From contig NC_060956.1 in NCBI RefSeq assembly GCF_910589235.1, positions 2,912,900 to 2,976,899 on the forward strand: DNA of 64,000 bases, given 5' to 3'. Under the pieces are notes generated by a model. It saw only the letters and a program-made list of their open reading frames with translations. It did not search any database and was not told where the DNA came from. Source of the stretch: Vespa crabro (Eukaryota; Arthropoda; Insecta; Hymenoptera; Vespidae). Made by a program: the position numbers and the translations under genes. Positions 1 to 13,064 of the stretch are shown in pieces. Position 1 is the stretch's first letter. The number at the start of each line of letters is the position of its first letter.

Positions 1-135
1 AAGCCGGATGATTAGCACTCCTTGCCTTCCTTCCGAGTGCAAATCGCATGACGATTTTTGTCAGGACGTTTCCTTGATTACTCGAGTTACTGTTATTATT
101 TTCATTATTATTTTTGTTATTATTGTTATTGTTAC

Positions 136-187
<52 letters not shown>

Positions 188-198
188 AATAATAATAA
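136..198. repeat. (TTA)n microsatellite
   Basis: An almost pure TTA trinucleotide array that ends in an inverted ATA run. Similar arrays occur at about 1988-2027 and 2147-2202. Confidence 0.9.
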
Positions 199-689
199 AT
201 TGTTCGGTGTGCGAATAAAAAAGGGTGAAATGAATGTATAAATAAAAGGGTGACCGAGTTTAAGATTTTTCCTCGTTTCTACGTAGTCGCATCACAGTTG
301 TATTATACATATCTACTTTATGAATATGAATTGGTAATGTTATTGCATTGAGTATTAAAAATGTATGACTCGATTTGAAACTATCTATATATAACATATA
401 ATTTGTAATATCATTTATATCTGCTATTCGTTTAACATAATATCTATAATAGATAATTATTTTATTCTAACTTTAATCAATAGATCTTGATATATCACAT
501 TGTACATATCAATCAATAATACAAGATTATTGATATTAACAAGATGAAAATGATTATCATTTCTTTGTCTAAATCGGTCGTTAATTTTCTTCCCTTTTTA
601 ATGGCTATCACAATAAAAAATTTTTTTTTTCCATATGAACATTCACATACATTTAATATTGTATAATCTTCATTGTTTATTGTATAATG

Positions 690-693
<4 letters not shown>

Positions 694-738
<45 letters not shown>
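694..738. repeat. (AT)n microsatellite
   Basis: A pure AT dinucleotide tract. Comparable tracts lie at about 1570-1604 and 2631-2673. Confidence 0.9.
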
Positions 739-746
<8 letters not shown>

Positions 747-964
747 TGTGTATATAAAAATAGCACACACATATAGACACATACATTATACATTTAATAC
801 AATATATATATATAATATATATACAAAATATATATATGCGTGTGTGTATACATACATAATATATATATATACATATATATATAATATATATATATAATGT
901 TTATTTATGTATTATATATGTTTATAAATCTTAAAAAATCTTAAAAAACAAGATGCTTCTGCTC

Positions 965-1025
965 GTTCTTTCGTTCGTTCTTTCGTTCTTTCGTTCGTTC
1001 TTTCGTTCGTTCGTTCGTTCGTTCG
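965..1025. repeat. TTCG / TTCTTTCG microsatellite
   Basis: A tandem array that alternates TTCG with TTTC units. It sits just before the small GC-richer patch at 1040-1150. Confidence 0.85.
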
Positions 1026-1562
1026 CATTAAAGAGCAATTAGCCGCGGCTCGCGATCACGCTGATGCCCGGAAGCGATAGAAGCCGCCGCGCGTGCCACC
1101 CTTACACGCGCTCGCGCACACAAGCTAAAACACGCGCCTTCTACGGCCTCAAGAGAGGTACCTTCTTACCTTTTTCATCGTCTTTATACTTAGACGATAT
1201 TCAACAAGAGGCACGAACGAGCGTGAAAAAAAAAAAAAGGAAAAGAAAAAAAAACGAAGAAGAAGAAGAAGACGAAGGAGAAAAAGAAAGAAGGAAGAAA
1301 GATGGAGGTGGTTATATATTCTTTCCTCTTTCTTTTCATTTCTTTCTTCACCCTTCTTTTTCAACCTTCCCCTTTCTTTTCTACTCTCCCCACCCCTTAA
1401 TCTCTTCTTATCCCTTCCACAAGACGCCATGCACTCAATTACCGTCGAAGATAATCATTATCACGGAAACTACATCGCTGGGCCTCATTGCCCCAATCCT
1501 TAATTAACCGACGGCCGTAATTGGCAGTGCTGGACGTATCTACGTATATATACGTGTATATA

Positions 1563-1609
<47 letters not shown>

Positions 1610-1987
1610 TTTTGTGTATACGTATTTATGTAGTCGTACGTTCCGTATGCGGTAAGCATGCGTTAAGAAATAGTATTCGCCCGATAAATATGTTCTACCA
1701 ACGTGTATCTTAGCGAGGCCAATGGATTCGGATTCTCATGAAAGATTTATAAGGGCTAACGCAGTCTACGATGATGATCATTATGCGAATGATGCGATCA
1801 TGACTACGAAATGAATCTTGTTTGTAACGGTTGCTATTCACTTATTAATTCTTATCAATGTTTATATAGTTATCCGTATCTATTTTATTTATATTCTCTT
1901 CCTCGTTTTACTGATAATTATTGACAAGATATAATTATATTATAATTATTTAAAGAATTGTATAAAGTGTTTATTTTTTTAAATTTA

Positions 1988-2026
<39 letters not shown>

Positions 2027-2150
2027 CATTGTATATCTATTTGTCTGTAATTTTCTTTCCTATAAATGGTTCATCATCATTTATAAAAAAATATTATAAT
2101 TACTAAAGAACGATGCAAATTTTATTTTCCAAAATTCATTGTTATTGCTA

Positions 2151-2205
<55 letters not shown>

Positions 2206-2628
2206 TTGTTCGTCTATAACTTTTTCATCCCTCAGAATGGATCATCATTTTTATTTTTCTCTACCAGCAACATGTCGGAATACATTTACAATTCTTATAT
2301 TGATAATCCGTATTACTTCGTGCTATATGCATACCTCAACTCTTCTTCTATTTCGAAGACTTTCTCGAGATAAAATATAAAATGCAGGATGAATTAAAGA
2401 CCAAGGCTAAAGTAAGTAACGCTTGCATATACTAGAGAGTCTCACGCACGCATAGGCCAGCTCTCAACGTTCGGTTAATTGTAATTTATGTTCCGTAGAC
2501 TTAGGTCTACTGCTATTGCATTAACTATACGCTTACGTACTTAGATGTTCCTCCATATTTCTTCTTTTTTTTTGTTTTTTGTTTCTCTCTACCAATTCCT
2601 TTTTACAAAATAAATTATCGTATCGGTG

Positions 2629-2676
<48 letters not shown>

Positions 2677-3989
2677 TTTGGAAAGTATTGTATATAATGA
2701 TATCGTGATTAAAAAAAAAAATAGAATATTTTACCTTAAAAGAGATAATAAAAAATTTCATCGGCGAACCCTTTGTAAATCCTTCTTTGATATATTCACC
2801 GACCGACGTAAGGGTCATTTTCAAGCTTCGTTTCGTCGTTTTACAACGATCCAAAGAAAGAGATCGATCGATCGGGACTAACGTAGAACACGAACAAGCA
2901 AATATGTAGGTACATACATACATAAGGTATATAAAGTTGAAAATACGATAGTTGAAGACGAATGAAGTTTCGACGAGCGGTCGAAGATAAAGGGATCGTC
3001 TTTTCCTTTCCCATAAAACAAAACGTTTTCGTTTTATGCTGATCGATTTGTTGTTCTGTGATTTTATAACTTCACCTGTCTATACTTACATTCCCGCAGT
3101 GATGCCAAGGTTCAAACGAACCGCAATAGTTTAGATACCTTTCCTATGAACATCAAAACGAGGCTTTACATATTTCGCGATAAGGGTCGGCGAAATTCAA
3201 AGATTCTTTGTGCCCTTTTATACGCGTCGTCGGTACAAAGGGTTCATACCAGCTAAACGTATCGAATGCATTCCTGTTTTCGAAGGTATTGAAAGAAGAG
3301 ATAAAAGAGAAGATGAAATCGAGTTAAAGTTGGAATGTTAAAAATATATATTTATTTATTATGAATTTTATATTATATATGCTGCAGTTTATTATTAAAT
3401 ATTCCTTATATTTTATAATAATCCTTATATAAAATGTAACGCCAATAACAAGGACACTTGTTATTTCATAGAATACATTTTATGAAAATTACTTTCGTCG
3501 TTACATTTTTTGTATTTTTCTTTGTCTTTTCTTTTCTTCTCTTTTTTCTTTTTTGTTTTTGTTTTTGTCTTGTTTTTTCTTCTTCTTTTTAAATAGATCT
3601 ATTATTCATACATAAAGATCATATTATGTTCTTCTAAGGATTAATAATATATTTATAATTTTGTTGAGAAAATCTGAGAATTCCGAGCGATATATAATAA
3701 GCGATATAAAAAAATTAATATTAAGTTTACTCGATCGGGTATTATATATTTTAATTTATGTACAAATTGTTTTTCTTTTCCTTTTCTTTCATTTTTTTTT
3801 TCTTTTTTTTTTTCTTTTTTTTTTCTTTTTTTTTTTTCTTTTTTTTAAATCAAACATGTATATATATATATATATGTATATGCGATCGCGATACACACTG
3901 ACTGAGATCAAAATACTTCAAATCTTGGACCGTGTAGTACTTAAGATCGTAAAAATTATCTGTATCCATTTGAAAATATTTATAATCTT

Positions 3990-4984
3990 CTAAATAGGAC
4001 ACTTTGATTCCGAAGAACCATCCTTTTGTTCATTAGATATATCTTCAGCTGCCAAAGCTAATACCTCTTCGCATACTCGTTTATAAACCCATGCATCACC
4101 CTTCAATCTTTTTCTTCGTATACCGACTAATAATTTATCATCGGAAATACCTTCCAATAAACATACTTCTAATTCGAATGAACATGCATTTCTAGATAAA
4201 AATGGTTTCGTATTATTAACATCTTCGGTACAATCGTCCGTTTCTCCTTGTAGAATGAAACTACGAAAATTTTTATCATTTCATTAATTGTTACTTCCTT
4301 ATTGATTTTAATAATAAATCCTTTCTTTTATTTACCCTTTTTGATGACACATAATTCCTTTACGTCTCAAAGCTCGTCGTAATTGCGATAAAACGTATTT
4401 TGGACAATCACTTGACGTTGATGATACATTGCACAAACCCTTCAAAAAATAAAGCAAAATCGTTTAAATAATTTGATTAAGTTTATATATATATATATAT
4501 ATATTTTTTTTCTTTTTTTCTTTTTTAATGAAAAAATACGTACTTTTCCAGAAAGTACAGTCGGCTGATCGGGATCTACATTCTCATTTTTGATTCGCCG
4601 TTTTGGGGTAAGAACGCACCTAACACGATGCAACCCTCTCTCCAAACCCATTATAACTTTTCTTGCACTTCCAGGCGTCGAGGATTGTGCATCTCTATAT
4701 ATCAAATATTTTGTCAATCAAATATCAGTATTAATTTAATAATGAAATAAAATTTCAATGATTTTACCTAGATTCCAATGGTACGTTATTGGTAGGTGTT
4801 GATACAAGTTTATTTTTTTCAGTACACTTCTTTGCTGGCACTAAAACAAAAGTATTTAAGTTATTATGATAATGTTCATGTTACAAGAAACATGTTATAA
4901 AAAAGCACAAAGATATATTTGTTTAATAAAAATAAAACACATAAATTGTGCTGAAAGAAAACCCTTTAACTCTAAACTGCGTGT

Positions 4985-5020
<36 letters not shown>

Positions 5021-7315
5021 TCTCTCTCTCTCTCTCGCTCTCTCGCTCTCTTTATCTCTCTCTATTGTAATTATCCACTTTACATATATCTACTGTAATG
5101 TATAGATCTTAGGAACTTCCATTAAAGTTTCTAATTAAGATGTTAGTATCACCTAATTAGTAGCCAACTTTAGAAAACATATTGCAGAGACAGAGAGTAT
5201 GTTTTACAACCAAAAGTAAAATAGCTTTCTAAAGATGTTTTTTTATAAGAAAACAAATATGTTAATATATATACATAAATTTATATATATATATAAATAT
5301 ATATATATATACTTAATTGCATATATTTATAATAAAAACAGAACTTACCAGGGGAAGAACACTCGTCTGATTCTTTACTTCTTAATCTTTTTCTACAAGC
5401 AGTTTGCGGTTCTGTAAATTGTTTTACAGTTTTATCTAAAAATAAAAATACAATTCAATTTAAAAACAAAATCACAAATAACAAAACGTCTATGTAGAAT
5501 CAAGTACTAACCAGTAATAGGAGTTTTATATTTGTTGGTTGAAAAGTCATTGGTGACGGGTGATTTTCTAATTATTTTATTATTTCTAGGAGAGTGTTCC
5601 AAATTTGTAATAAAATTATGAATTCCATCTTCATGCTGTGGTAAATCGACTCCTGTCTATATAACAATAATATGTGATATCAATAATTAGGAATAATATG
5701 TAGTTATAAAAAATAGTAACAAATATATACCAAGCCCTGCCTGAAATAAGACTTCGCGGAGGATGATATTTTTAAAGAAAGCCCACGTAATTTTCTATCA
5801 AGTAGTAATAAATATGTGGCTGTTCTATAATCAGTTCTATCACTTTTAGCTAATATGTTCCATATATCTGAACTATGTTCTCCACAAATTGCTGACATAG
5901 TACTTAATACATCGTCATCTTTCTCAAACTGCATATCCATGTAACAAAATATCTTTTTTTATTGAAGTAGCCTAGTATACGGATAAAAAAAAATTGTTTT
6001 TAAAATTCTTACATTAGTTCTATGAACAAATGATATTGGATTAAGGAAACCTGATGTTATCCATGGGTGATTGCACAATTCTTGAATTGTTATCCTCTTT
6101 TTTGGATCTCTTTGTAACATTGCACGAATTAATCTCTTGCTGCTAATAGATAACCAACCTGGCTCGTCATATTTCCCATTCTAAATATAACAGATAAATT
6201 TAAAGTAACAGAATGGTTGAAAATGGAAAATACAAAGATTATAAGATTCTTACCAAAATTTTTTTGTATAAATTCTCTATACTATTGTCATCAAATGGAA
6301 GGAAACCACAGAGTAAAGCATAAAGAATGACTCCCATGCTCCAAATGTCTACTTCTGAACCTATCCATAAAATAATTATGACAACTTCTGTTTATTTTTT
6401 TTTTTTTTCTTTTTTCTTTTTTTTTCTTTTTTAATAAAAGTAGAAAATAACCAAAATTAAAAATATTATTAAGAACCTAAGTATTTTTTGCCTAATATCA
6501 ATTCCGGTGCTGCATAAGTTGGAGAACCACAAGAAGTATACAAATGTGATTGCATTCCACTTTTTGGTTTTGCGCATAAACCAAAATCAATGAGTTTCAA
6601 ATTTTCATCTTTATCTAATAAAACATTTTCCTATAAATAAGTACAACTCATTATATTTGTCTAATGATTGATATGTAAAAAAAAAGAAAAATATATATAT
6701 ATATACATATATATATATAAAACAAACATACAGGTTTAAGATCACGATGAGCATATCCGAGACTATGCAAATATGCTACTGCAGAAACAATTTGACGAAA
6801 AAATTTGCGAGATTCTGACTCAGTCAATCTGTTTCTTTCAACTGTAAAAATAATGAAATTAATTCTTGGTCATTTATCTCTATTAAATCAACGTTGAATC
6901 AACATTAATGAAATAAAATCATATGAACAATCACCTATGTGATCAAACAATTCTCCTCCTGAACAATATTCTATTACCATAAAATAATAAGTATCTGTTT
7001 CTATAACTTGATACAATTTGCATATGTGCTGGTGTAATAAAGTTTTGAGCGCCTCTACTTCTAATTTTACCCTTGGCAAATCATCCTAAAAATTCAAAGT
7101 TTTTACATATTTCATTTTTTCTTCCCTATTGTTACATAAATCCCAATAAAATTTAAATAATCCCTTACGCCCAAGGCTGTCTTATCCATGATTTTAATAG
7201 CAACTTTTTCTCCAGTTGCAACATGAATACCAAGTTTAACTTTTGCAAAACCCCCGCTACCAATTGTCTTTTCCAACTCGTATAATCCTTTAAGAGCTGC
7301 ATATCGCACCATCAT
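3990..7315 (-). CDS. MELK: Maternal embryonic leucine zipper kinase (MELK)
   Basis: Serine/threonine kinase of the AMPK-related family; known family roles are in cell-cycle progression and asymmetric division. Thirteen exons join in frame to 621 aa (human MELK is 651): 7169-7315, 6935-7085, 6732-6841, 6477-6630, 6254-6360, 6013-6180, 5731-5928, 5512-5656, 5349-5435, 4768-4840, 4544-4694, 4336-4439, 3990-4260. Visible motifs are the glycine loop GSGGFAKV (about 19-26), VAIK lysine 41, HRDLKPEN spanning the exon 3/4 junction, DFGLCAKP, a TSCGSPTYAAPE activation segment, and an UBA-like segment ending TATYLLLLDRKLRG. A GLERGLHRVRCVLTP stretch leads into a C-terminal KA1 domain with VGIRRKRLKGDAWVYKRV. 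Two adjacent ATG codons (7315, 7312) can start it. It is divergent from aph-1 copy 1, 633 bp away. It is single copy here, because the duplication begins just upstream of its start. Confidence 0.95.
4988..5065. repeat. (TC)n microsatellite in MELK intron
   Basis: An imperfect TC dinucleotide array with occasional CCTC and CGCTC units, between MELK exons 9 and 10. Confidence 0.85.
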
Positions 7316-7660
7316 AAAAAAAATCTAATCAATTAAATAAAAACACTTTGCAAGCGAATGACACTCGCTGTCTGAATAACTTTTCAAACTATCAGTTTAA
7401 CGTAAACAGTTTTTAAAAGCCAATCAGAATCATTCACTTTTCATGCCAATCTTCATAGCATTAATGTTGACAACGTTATAAAACCAAAAAAAATAATAAC
7501 TAGCGTTGGCTCAATTTTTCTCTACACATTTAATAAAAACGATTATTAATTTAAAATAATATGTAGATCGATTAAAATCTATGTAATTTTATTTCTCGTT
7601 AAAAATAATTAATAAGTTTTAGAGAATCGAGAATGACGTTCAATCTTACAAATGAAAAAA

Positions 7661-7668
7661 TATCGATA
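7661..7668. promoter_or_regulatory. DRE-type element (TATCGATA) in the MELK/aph-1 intergenic region
   Basis: A perfect palindromic TATCGATA, followed within 20-35 bp by two further ATCGAT cores. In insects this is the DREF/BEAF binding element of housekeeping promoters. It lies between divergent MELK and aph-1 starts, 281 bp upstream of the aph-1 ATG, and is preserved in the duplicated copy at 23406. Function is inferred from motif and position. Confidence 0.55.
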
Positions 7669-7948
7669 AGCTATCGATTGTAATGTAGGTTTATATCGAT
7701 GTAACTCATACAAAGTTCCTTCCATTTATCAGTAGCACGATTTCTAGAGATTGTTGGTCATACTTAACCTTAAAAGTACATAATGAAATGTCAAATTAAA
7801 AAATTGTGTTTCTAGTAACGCAATAAATGCGCCCGCAAAAAGTTGACATCCGAGCCATAATAAGGCTGTGTAGGGTTAGAAGCAGTTAGCATTTGGAGAA
7901 AGGTCAATTGACAAAAAATAAGGAAACGATTAAGCATTCATCCTAAAG

Positions 7949-8791
7949 ATGACGGTTATGGATTTTTTTGGTTGTGCTTTCTTGGCTTTTGGACCACCAT
8001 TAGCCATGTTCACATTTACTATAGCTAATGATCCAATAAAAATTATCATATTAATTGCCAGTGCCTTTTTCTGGCTTATTTCATTACTTTTATCATCTGT
8101 GCTTTGGTATGCTGTTGTTCCACTTCAAAATCATCTTGCATTTGGATTAGTATTTTCTGTATTATTCCAAGAAGCTTTCAGGTAATAAGATACTAAAAGA
8201 TTCATTTTTTATTTTTATTTTTTCTTTCCTTCTTTTTTTATCTCATTTTCGCATATTTTTTATTTTTTCATACAATCGTGATACTAATTGATTTTATAAA
8301 TTATTAGGTACCTTTTATACTGGGTATTACGTAAAGCTGAAAGAGGTTTAGAAAAAGTAACCACAACACACGTAGCTGATAGCAGACATATATTTGCATA
8401 TGTTTGTGGCCTAGGCTTCGGTTTTATGAGTGGAGCTTTTGCTCTGGTCAATGTTTTAGCAGATGCAGTTGGTCCTGGAACCATGGGTATCAGACATGGT
8501 ACAGAATACTTCTTCATCGTATCAGCATCCACCACTTTGTGCTTCATTTTACTTCATACGTTCTGGGGTGTTATTTTCTTTGCTGCTATTGATAGGCAAA
8601 AATGGGGACAAATTGTATGGGTTGTAGGATCACATTTATTTGTCTCCTGCATGACCCTATTAAATGTACAACAATTTTATGCAATCAGTCTTTCATTTGC
8701 TTATATTGTATTAGTTATTAATGCGGCTTTTGCCTTTAAGGTCGCAGGTGGAAAAATGCGGAATATAGCAAAGTGCTTTATAAAAAATTAA
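7949..8791 (+). CDS. aph-1: Gamma-secretase subunit Aph-1 (copy 1)
   Basis: Scaffold subunit of the gamma-secretase intramembrane protease that cleaves Notch and other type I membrane proteins; a multi-pass membrane protein of the ER/Golgi and plasma membrane. Two exons, 7949-8181 and 8308-8791, join as TTC AG|G TAC to give 238 aa, close to the usual length of insect Aph-1. The start MTVMDFFGCAFLAFGPP is typical of the family. The helix-packing GxxxG motif is seen in GLGFGFMSG (about 112-120). Both conserved membrane histidines are present, in LLHTFWG and VGSHLFVSC. An AATAAA lies 70 bp after the stop. It runs convergently with MED17 copy 1. Confidence 0.96.
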
Positions 8792-8860
8792 GAGCTTATG
8801 TAACGAGCACTTGGCTAATAAGATATAGATGTAAAGAACAAATATTTCATTTTTTATAAG

Positions 8861-8866
8861 AATAAA
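8861..8866 (+). terminator. aph-1 copy 1 poly(A) signal
   Basis: A canonical AATAAA 70 bp downstream of the aph-1 stop codon; the same hexamer is retained in copy 2 at 24609. Confidence 0.6.
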
Positions 8867-10475
8867 AGTCTGGATATGATACATTTGATTTCTTAATAAA
8901 CAACTAACAAAACGGCTGTTTACAAAAATGAGTAAAAGTCAATGAGAGGAATGGATATGGAGTAAAATGTAATTCTATGATCTCTAGTTACTTATTAGAT
9001 ACTTGAAAAAAAAGCATCGAAAATCACAGCCAAATTGTAAATACACTACTACATTAAATTCTTTGAAAATTTCTGTTTTAAGAACTATTTTAGATAATCG
9101 GATCTATTTTACTAGGTACGCTCTAGCATTAAGTTTTTTGGTAAAATTGCTAGTCCGTCCCTTAATCCATTGAGACAAATGATAATGCTGTAGTTATTGT
9201 TCAAACTGCAGTAGAGCAAAGACAATGCTTTAATTTAAAATCTAGTTATATGACATATTGTACAGCATATTCATTCAAGAAAATTAATATCTATAATGTG
9301 TATGATTGTATGAATGTATGTTTGTGTATTTAATATGTATGATATAATGATACAGATTGCAAAAGTTTGCAATCTGTTTAAAACAAAACTATTACTTGAA
9401 TATGATATACAAAAGACGCGATATAAATAAGGAATTGTTCATTGATTTTATATATAAGATAATTTGTTAAAAATGCAATTTAGATTATTACTGGATCATG
9501 TTATATATCGCATCGTAATGCATTTACGACATGTCATATCTCAGTAGTTTATTAACCCCACTCATATTACATTTCATATATTATGTGATTCAAATAAAAA
9601 CCATTTTTGTACAATCACAGGTGCATAGATCTATTCCTTACCATCATCTCGGAAACCAAGTAAATGTGTAATGTACATAAAATTCATAAAAATATTAAGA
9701 TATCACTGTCTTCCAGAGAAAAAAGAAAAAAAGAAAAAAGAAAAATCAAAGAAAAATAAGACTAGAAAAAAATTAACATCATTGTTATTCTCATTTTTTT
9801 AATTAATAAAATAAAAAATCAATTTATTGTATAAAAACCATTTGCCACTGCATATTCAATATTACTCTTTGTCATTCAGAAGTTAGAGATCAAATTGCCA
9901 TGTATACTTTTTTACTATTAATATCACAACTAGTCCTTGGATGCTTCAATACACAAATGAATAATTATTTAATATATAACGTCTATAATAACTTTTTACA
10001 TACGAACTAAGTATATGAGAGTATACTTAGATTAATAAGAATTTGGTAGAACCTCTATCTCAATATCGTAAAATTAAGTATTACAAAAATATTGACTTTA
10101 TAAATACTATACTTTTTGAAGAGCAGCACTCTCAGAATTCTCTATTCTTTTTTATATCATACATAAAAAATATAACAAGTTGATATTCAATATTATCTTA
10201 TAAAGTCTGTTTAATAAAAAGTTCACTGTATAAACATTAAAAAATAAGTATACTGAAATTTAAAATATGCTACACCATTGCAATTGCTCGAGAGAAGCTG
10301 CTTTTAAAAACTTTTCAATTATTAACATTATCTTGCATTTTCAGAAATAGGAATATATTGCATCGAAATCTACGAAATATAATACTTTGTACAATTGCTT
10401 AAAATAATATGATCTGTATATTTTGCACCCTGTGAAGTGTAGAACTACAAATGAGTTCTTTTTTGTATTACACGT
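8867..10475. other. Convergent spacer between aph-1 and MED17 (copy 1)
   Basis: Non-coding AT-rich DNA holding the 3' ends of aph-1 and MED17. No exon or RNA gene was seen. Its counterpart in copy 2 is 24615-26236. The aph-1 half carries many substitutions and small indels, while from about 9840 onward the two copies are almost identical. Confidence 0.7.
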
Positions 10476-13064
10476 CTATGAACTACTTGTTAAGGAAGCC
10501 ATGAGCAATTCCATCTTATTCAAAAAATTTTTTCCTTCCATCTTATCCCATCTAACTTCTTTAAAAGAACCACCTAAATTTTCCCATTTTCTTTCTCGCA
10601 CTAATTGTCCTGGAAAGAAATCTTTTCTAGGAGAATGTGCAATTGCCACTTGTACTCCTGTTTGGGGTTCACATCTTACAGCTATCATTCTGAAATTAAC
10701 AAGTACGAACCACATAACAATTGTTATTAGAAATAATTTCAGGAGTATATAAATTATAAATTACCTGTCACCGATTGGCGAAGCTAAAATACAACTACTT
10801 GCATTTCCTAAAGGCTCAACTGCACCTAAACCCAGATGAGAACTATTTCCCAAAAGTTGCCACCCCATACATTTTGCTAAAGATTGTACTGCCGTTATTT
10901 GATGTTGATATATCTAAAGTAATCGTAGTATTAAATACATTATATCATTAAATCTGTCTCTGTGTGTGAGTGTGTGTATGTGTGGTATAATTCTACATTG
11001 ATAAGTTGAGATTAATAAGTAATATTAAGAAACTAACCTGACAAAAAATTAAATCTCTTAATTCCTGAGGTTCATAACTCATATGCATTACTCTGCCATC
11101 TCTACAGACACATTTAAGTGATTTTTCTCCTACATGAACGATCAACGAAGTACGATATAAACTGTCGTATCCGTGTGTTAATATATTAATTTTGACACAT
11201 GACTGCGTAGGTGAATTTAATGCCATCCAATGAGATACAATTAAAGGATCCTTAACTTCTTTTGCTATTGTGTCCAGAACATATTCAGTACGTAATCTCA
11301 TGAAAAAGTGTTGAGCTTGTTGAATGATTTGTTCTAGTAATGTTTGACTCTTTGACATTTCTAGAAGTTCATATCTATCTGCCGCTGTTGGACCAGCCAA
11401 ACATCGGCGTTTACTAGGTCCAAGAGGACCCGATGAAGGATGAGGAAATGGATGATGAGTATTTTTATGATGTACTTCACGTAGCAACTGATGCAAGGAA
11501 TGTTCTAATACATGGTCGTGATCAGTTTTGTGAGGTGGAGGGGCGGTTGGTTTTTTGTCATTCCCAGTACTATGACACAATCCTATGATCAGTTGTATTC
11601 CTGGAAGCACCTGATGAAAAAATAAATTTTATACTTCCCATAATCGAATTTGTAATTAAATAATTGTAAAGAACATAATAGTTACAGTAGCCATAATTTG
11701 ATTCCCAACAACCATATGCGGAATTGGCGCACGCAAATGTACAGCCTCTCTTGCCAATTGACTAAATAGTTCTTTACAGAATAAAACATTTTGGGCTGCT
11801 TCTAATTTCTGTTGCCAATGCATATCTGCATTGGAACTATGTGCACTACTATTAAGTAAACTAATGTTAGCACTACATAAATCCTCCTGATCTAAAATAC
11901 ATAATGATGATCTTCTAAACGAATGTAATCAAAATCATATAAAAAAAAAAAAACAAAAAAGAAAGAAGATTATTATAGACATATTAAATTAATATTATTT
12001 ACCTTTCTGACATAATACTTCAATATAAGCTACTCCTTGTAATTCACTAGGTATAGTAACACGCAATGCAGATGCTTTTGAATTGGATGGACCATGAGAT
12101 TGTCCTGTTGTATTACTACTAGAATTAGGTGAAGCAGGAGGACTACCATTTGGTTTTTCTTCTTCTTCCGCTTTGGTTACTTCAAACATACCTGTCTGAG
12201 TATACTTAGAGCCAGCTGCAATTAATTTTTGTCAGAAAAATAATATGTTGAAAAGTAATTATAGATAAAAGTTAAACAGCAAAGAAATTACCTGTTCTAT
12301 AACTAAGATCTCCAATTATAGAATTGGATACTTTTTTTAAGCGCCAATTTTGTCTTAATCTTAACAATTCAATGTGAAAATCTGGTGTATTACGATTCCT
12401 AGCTAATTCATTTTGACTATTTCGTAGTCTTTCTGCTCCCGTCATGAGAACCGAAGCAGCACCTGCTAATGCTTTTTTTCTAGCATATACTTGTACCATA
12501 GGTTTTACTTCAATTGATTCTTGAGGTACAGGATCCAAAACTAAATAATGTTTTTCTTTTGCTATTGTAAGGACATCTGCTAATACACATACCTCTGTTA
12601 GAGCATTCCTAAAATGATAAATTCATTGAAATAGAATATTATGTATTATTTGTTATTATAGAAGGAATACCTCAATTTGCTTCGAACACTATCCCATGGC
12701 CATAATGAAGATTGAAAAGATGCTGGATCTTTTGCGTCCTCTTCACTTTTATCTCCATTCTCAGGTGGTTCTTTTTTAATTTCCTCTCCATTGGTCTTAC
12801 TAAAATCTATCTTTTGGGCAATTTTTGCCAAATTTTCCGACAATGTAAGAGGTCTGTAATATTGAAATTAGTCGAGTTAAGGTTAACGTAAACATATAGA
12901 TTTTATAACAGCATTTAACGTCATAAGTAAAACATTATTTTAAACATAGGTATAATTTATAAATTTATAACATACGCCTGATAAATTTCTTGCCCATCAT
13001 AAGTGATTTCTTGAATTTGATTTTCTATCGGTGCTTCTACCGAAATGTTCACGGAAAACGCCAT
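10476..13064 (-). CDS. MED17: Mediator complex subunit 17 (copy 1)
   Basis: Head-module scaffold of Mediator, the nuclear coactivator that links transcription factors to RNA polymerase II. Eight exons join to 647 aa (the fly and human proteins are about 640-650): 12976-13064, 12671-12853, 12292-12608, 12003-12215, 11686-11891, 11038-11610, 10765-10913, 10476-10689. Family hallmarks are MAFSVNISVEAPIENQIQE at the N-terminus, FQSSLWPWDSVRSKLR, DFHIELLRLRQNWRLKKVSN, NVLFCKELFSQLAREA, the DHDHVLEHSLHQLLREVHHK block, and a C-terminal WENLGGSFKEVRWDKMEGK. The start is the ATG at 13064. All junctions are GT-AG and phase-consistent. The protein is identical to that of copy 2 at every position compared. 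Confidence 0.96.

Larger units (their letters stand above)
1..3989. other. Gene-poor, repeat-rich interval
   Basis: No convincing coding exon was found here. The DNA is AT-rich, with long (TTA)n, (AT)n and (ATT)n tracts, a TTCG/TTCTTTCG array near 965-1025, and poly-T runs near 3530-3850. A short GC-richer patch at about 1040-1150 could be promoter-like, but no supporting element or exon was seen. The open frames here translate microsatellites or Lys/Glu-rich low-complexity sequence. Confidence 0.7.

Noticed and set aside
1064..1507. 147-residue open frame with Lys/Glu-rich and Phe/Ser-rich halves
   Set aside because: Composition is driven by A-rich and CT-rich low-complexity DNA. No domain, no splice context, and an equally long antisense frame exists.
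8284..8547. 87-residue minus-strand frame inside aph-1 exon 2
   Set aside because: Antisense of the Aph-1 coding exon, with no independent start or splice evidence.
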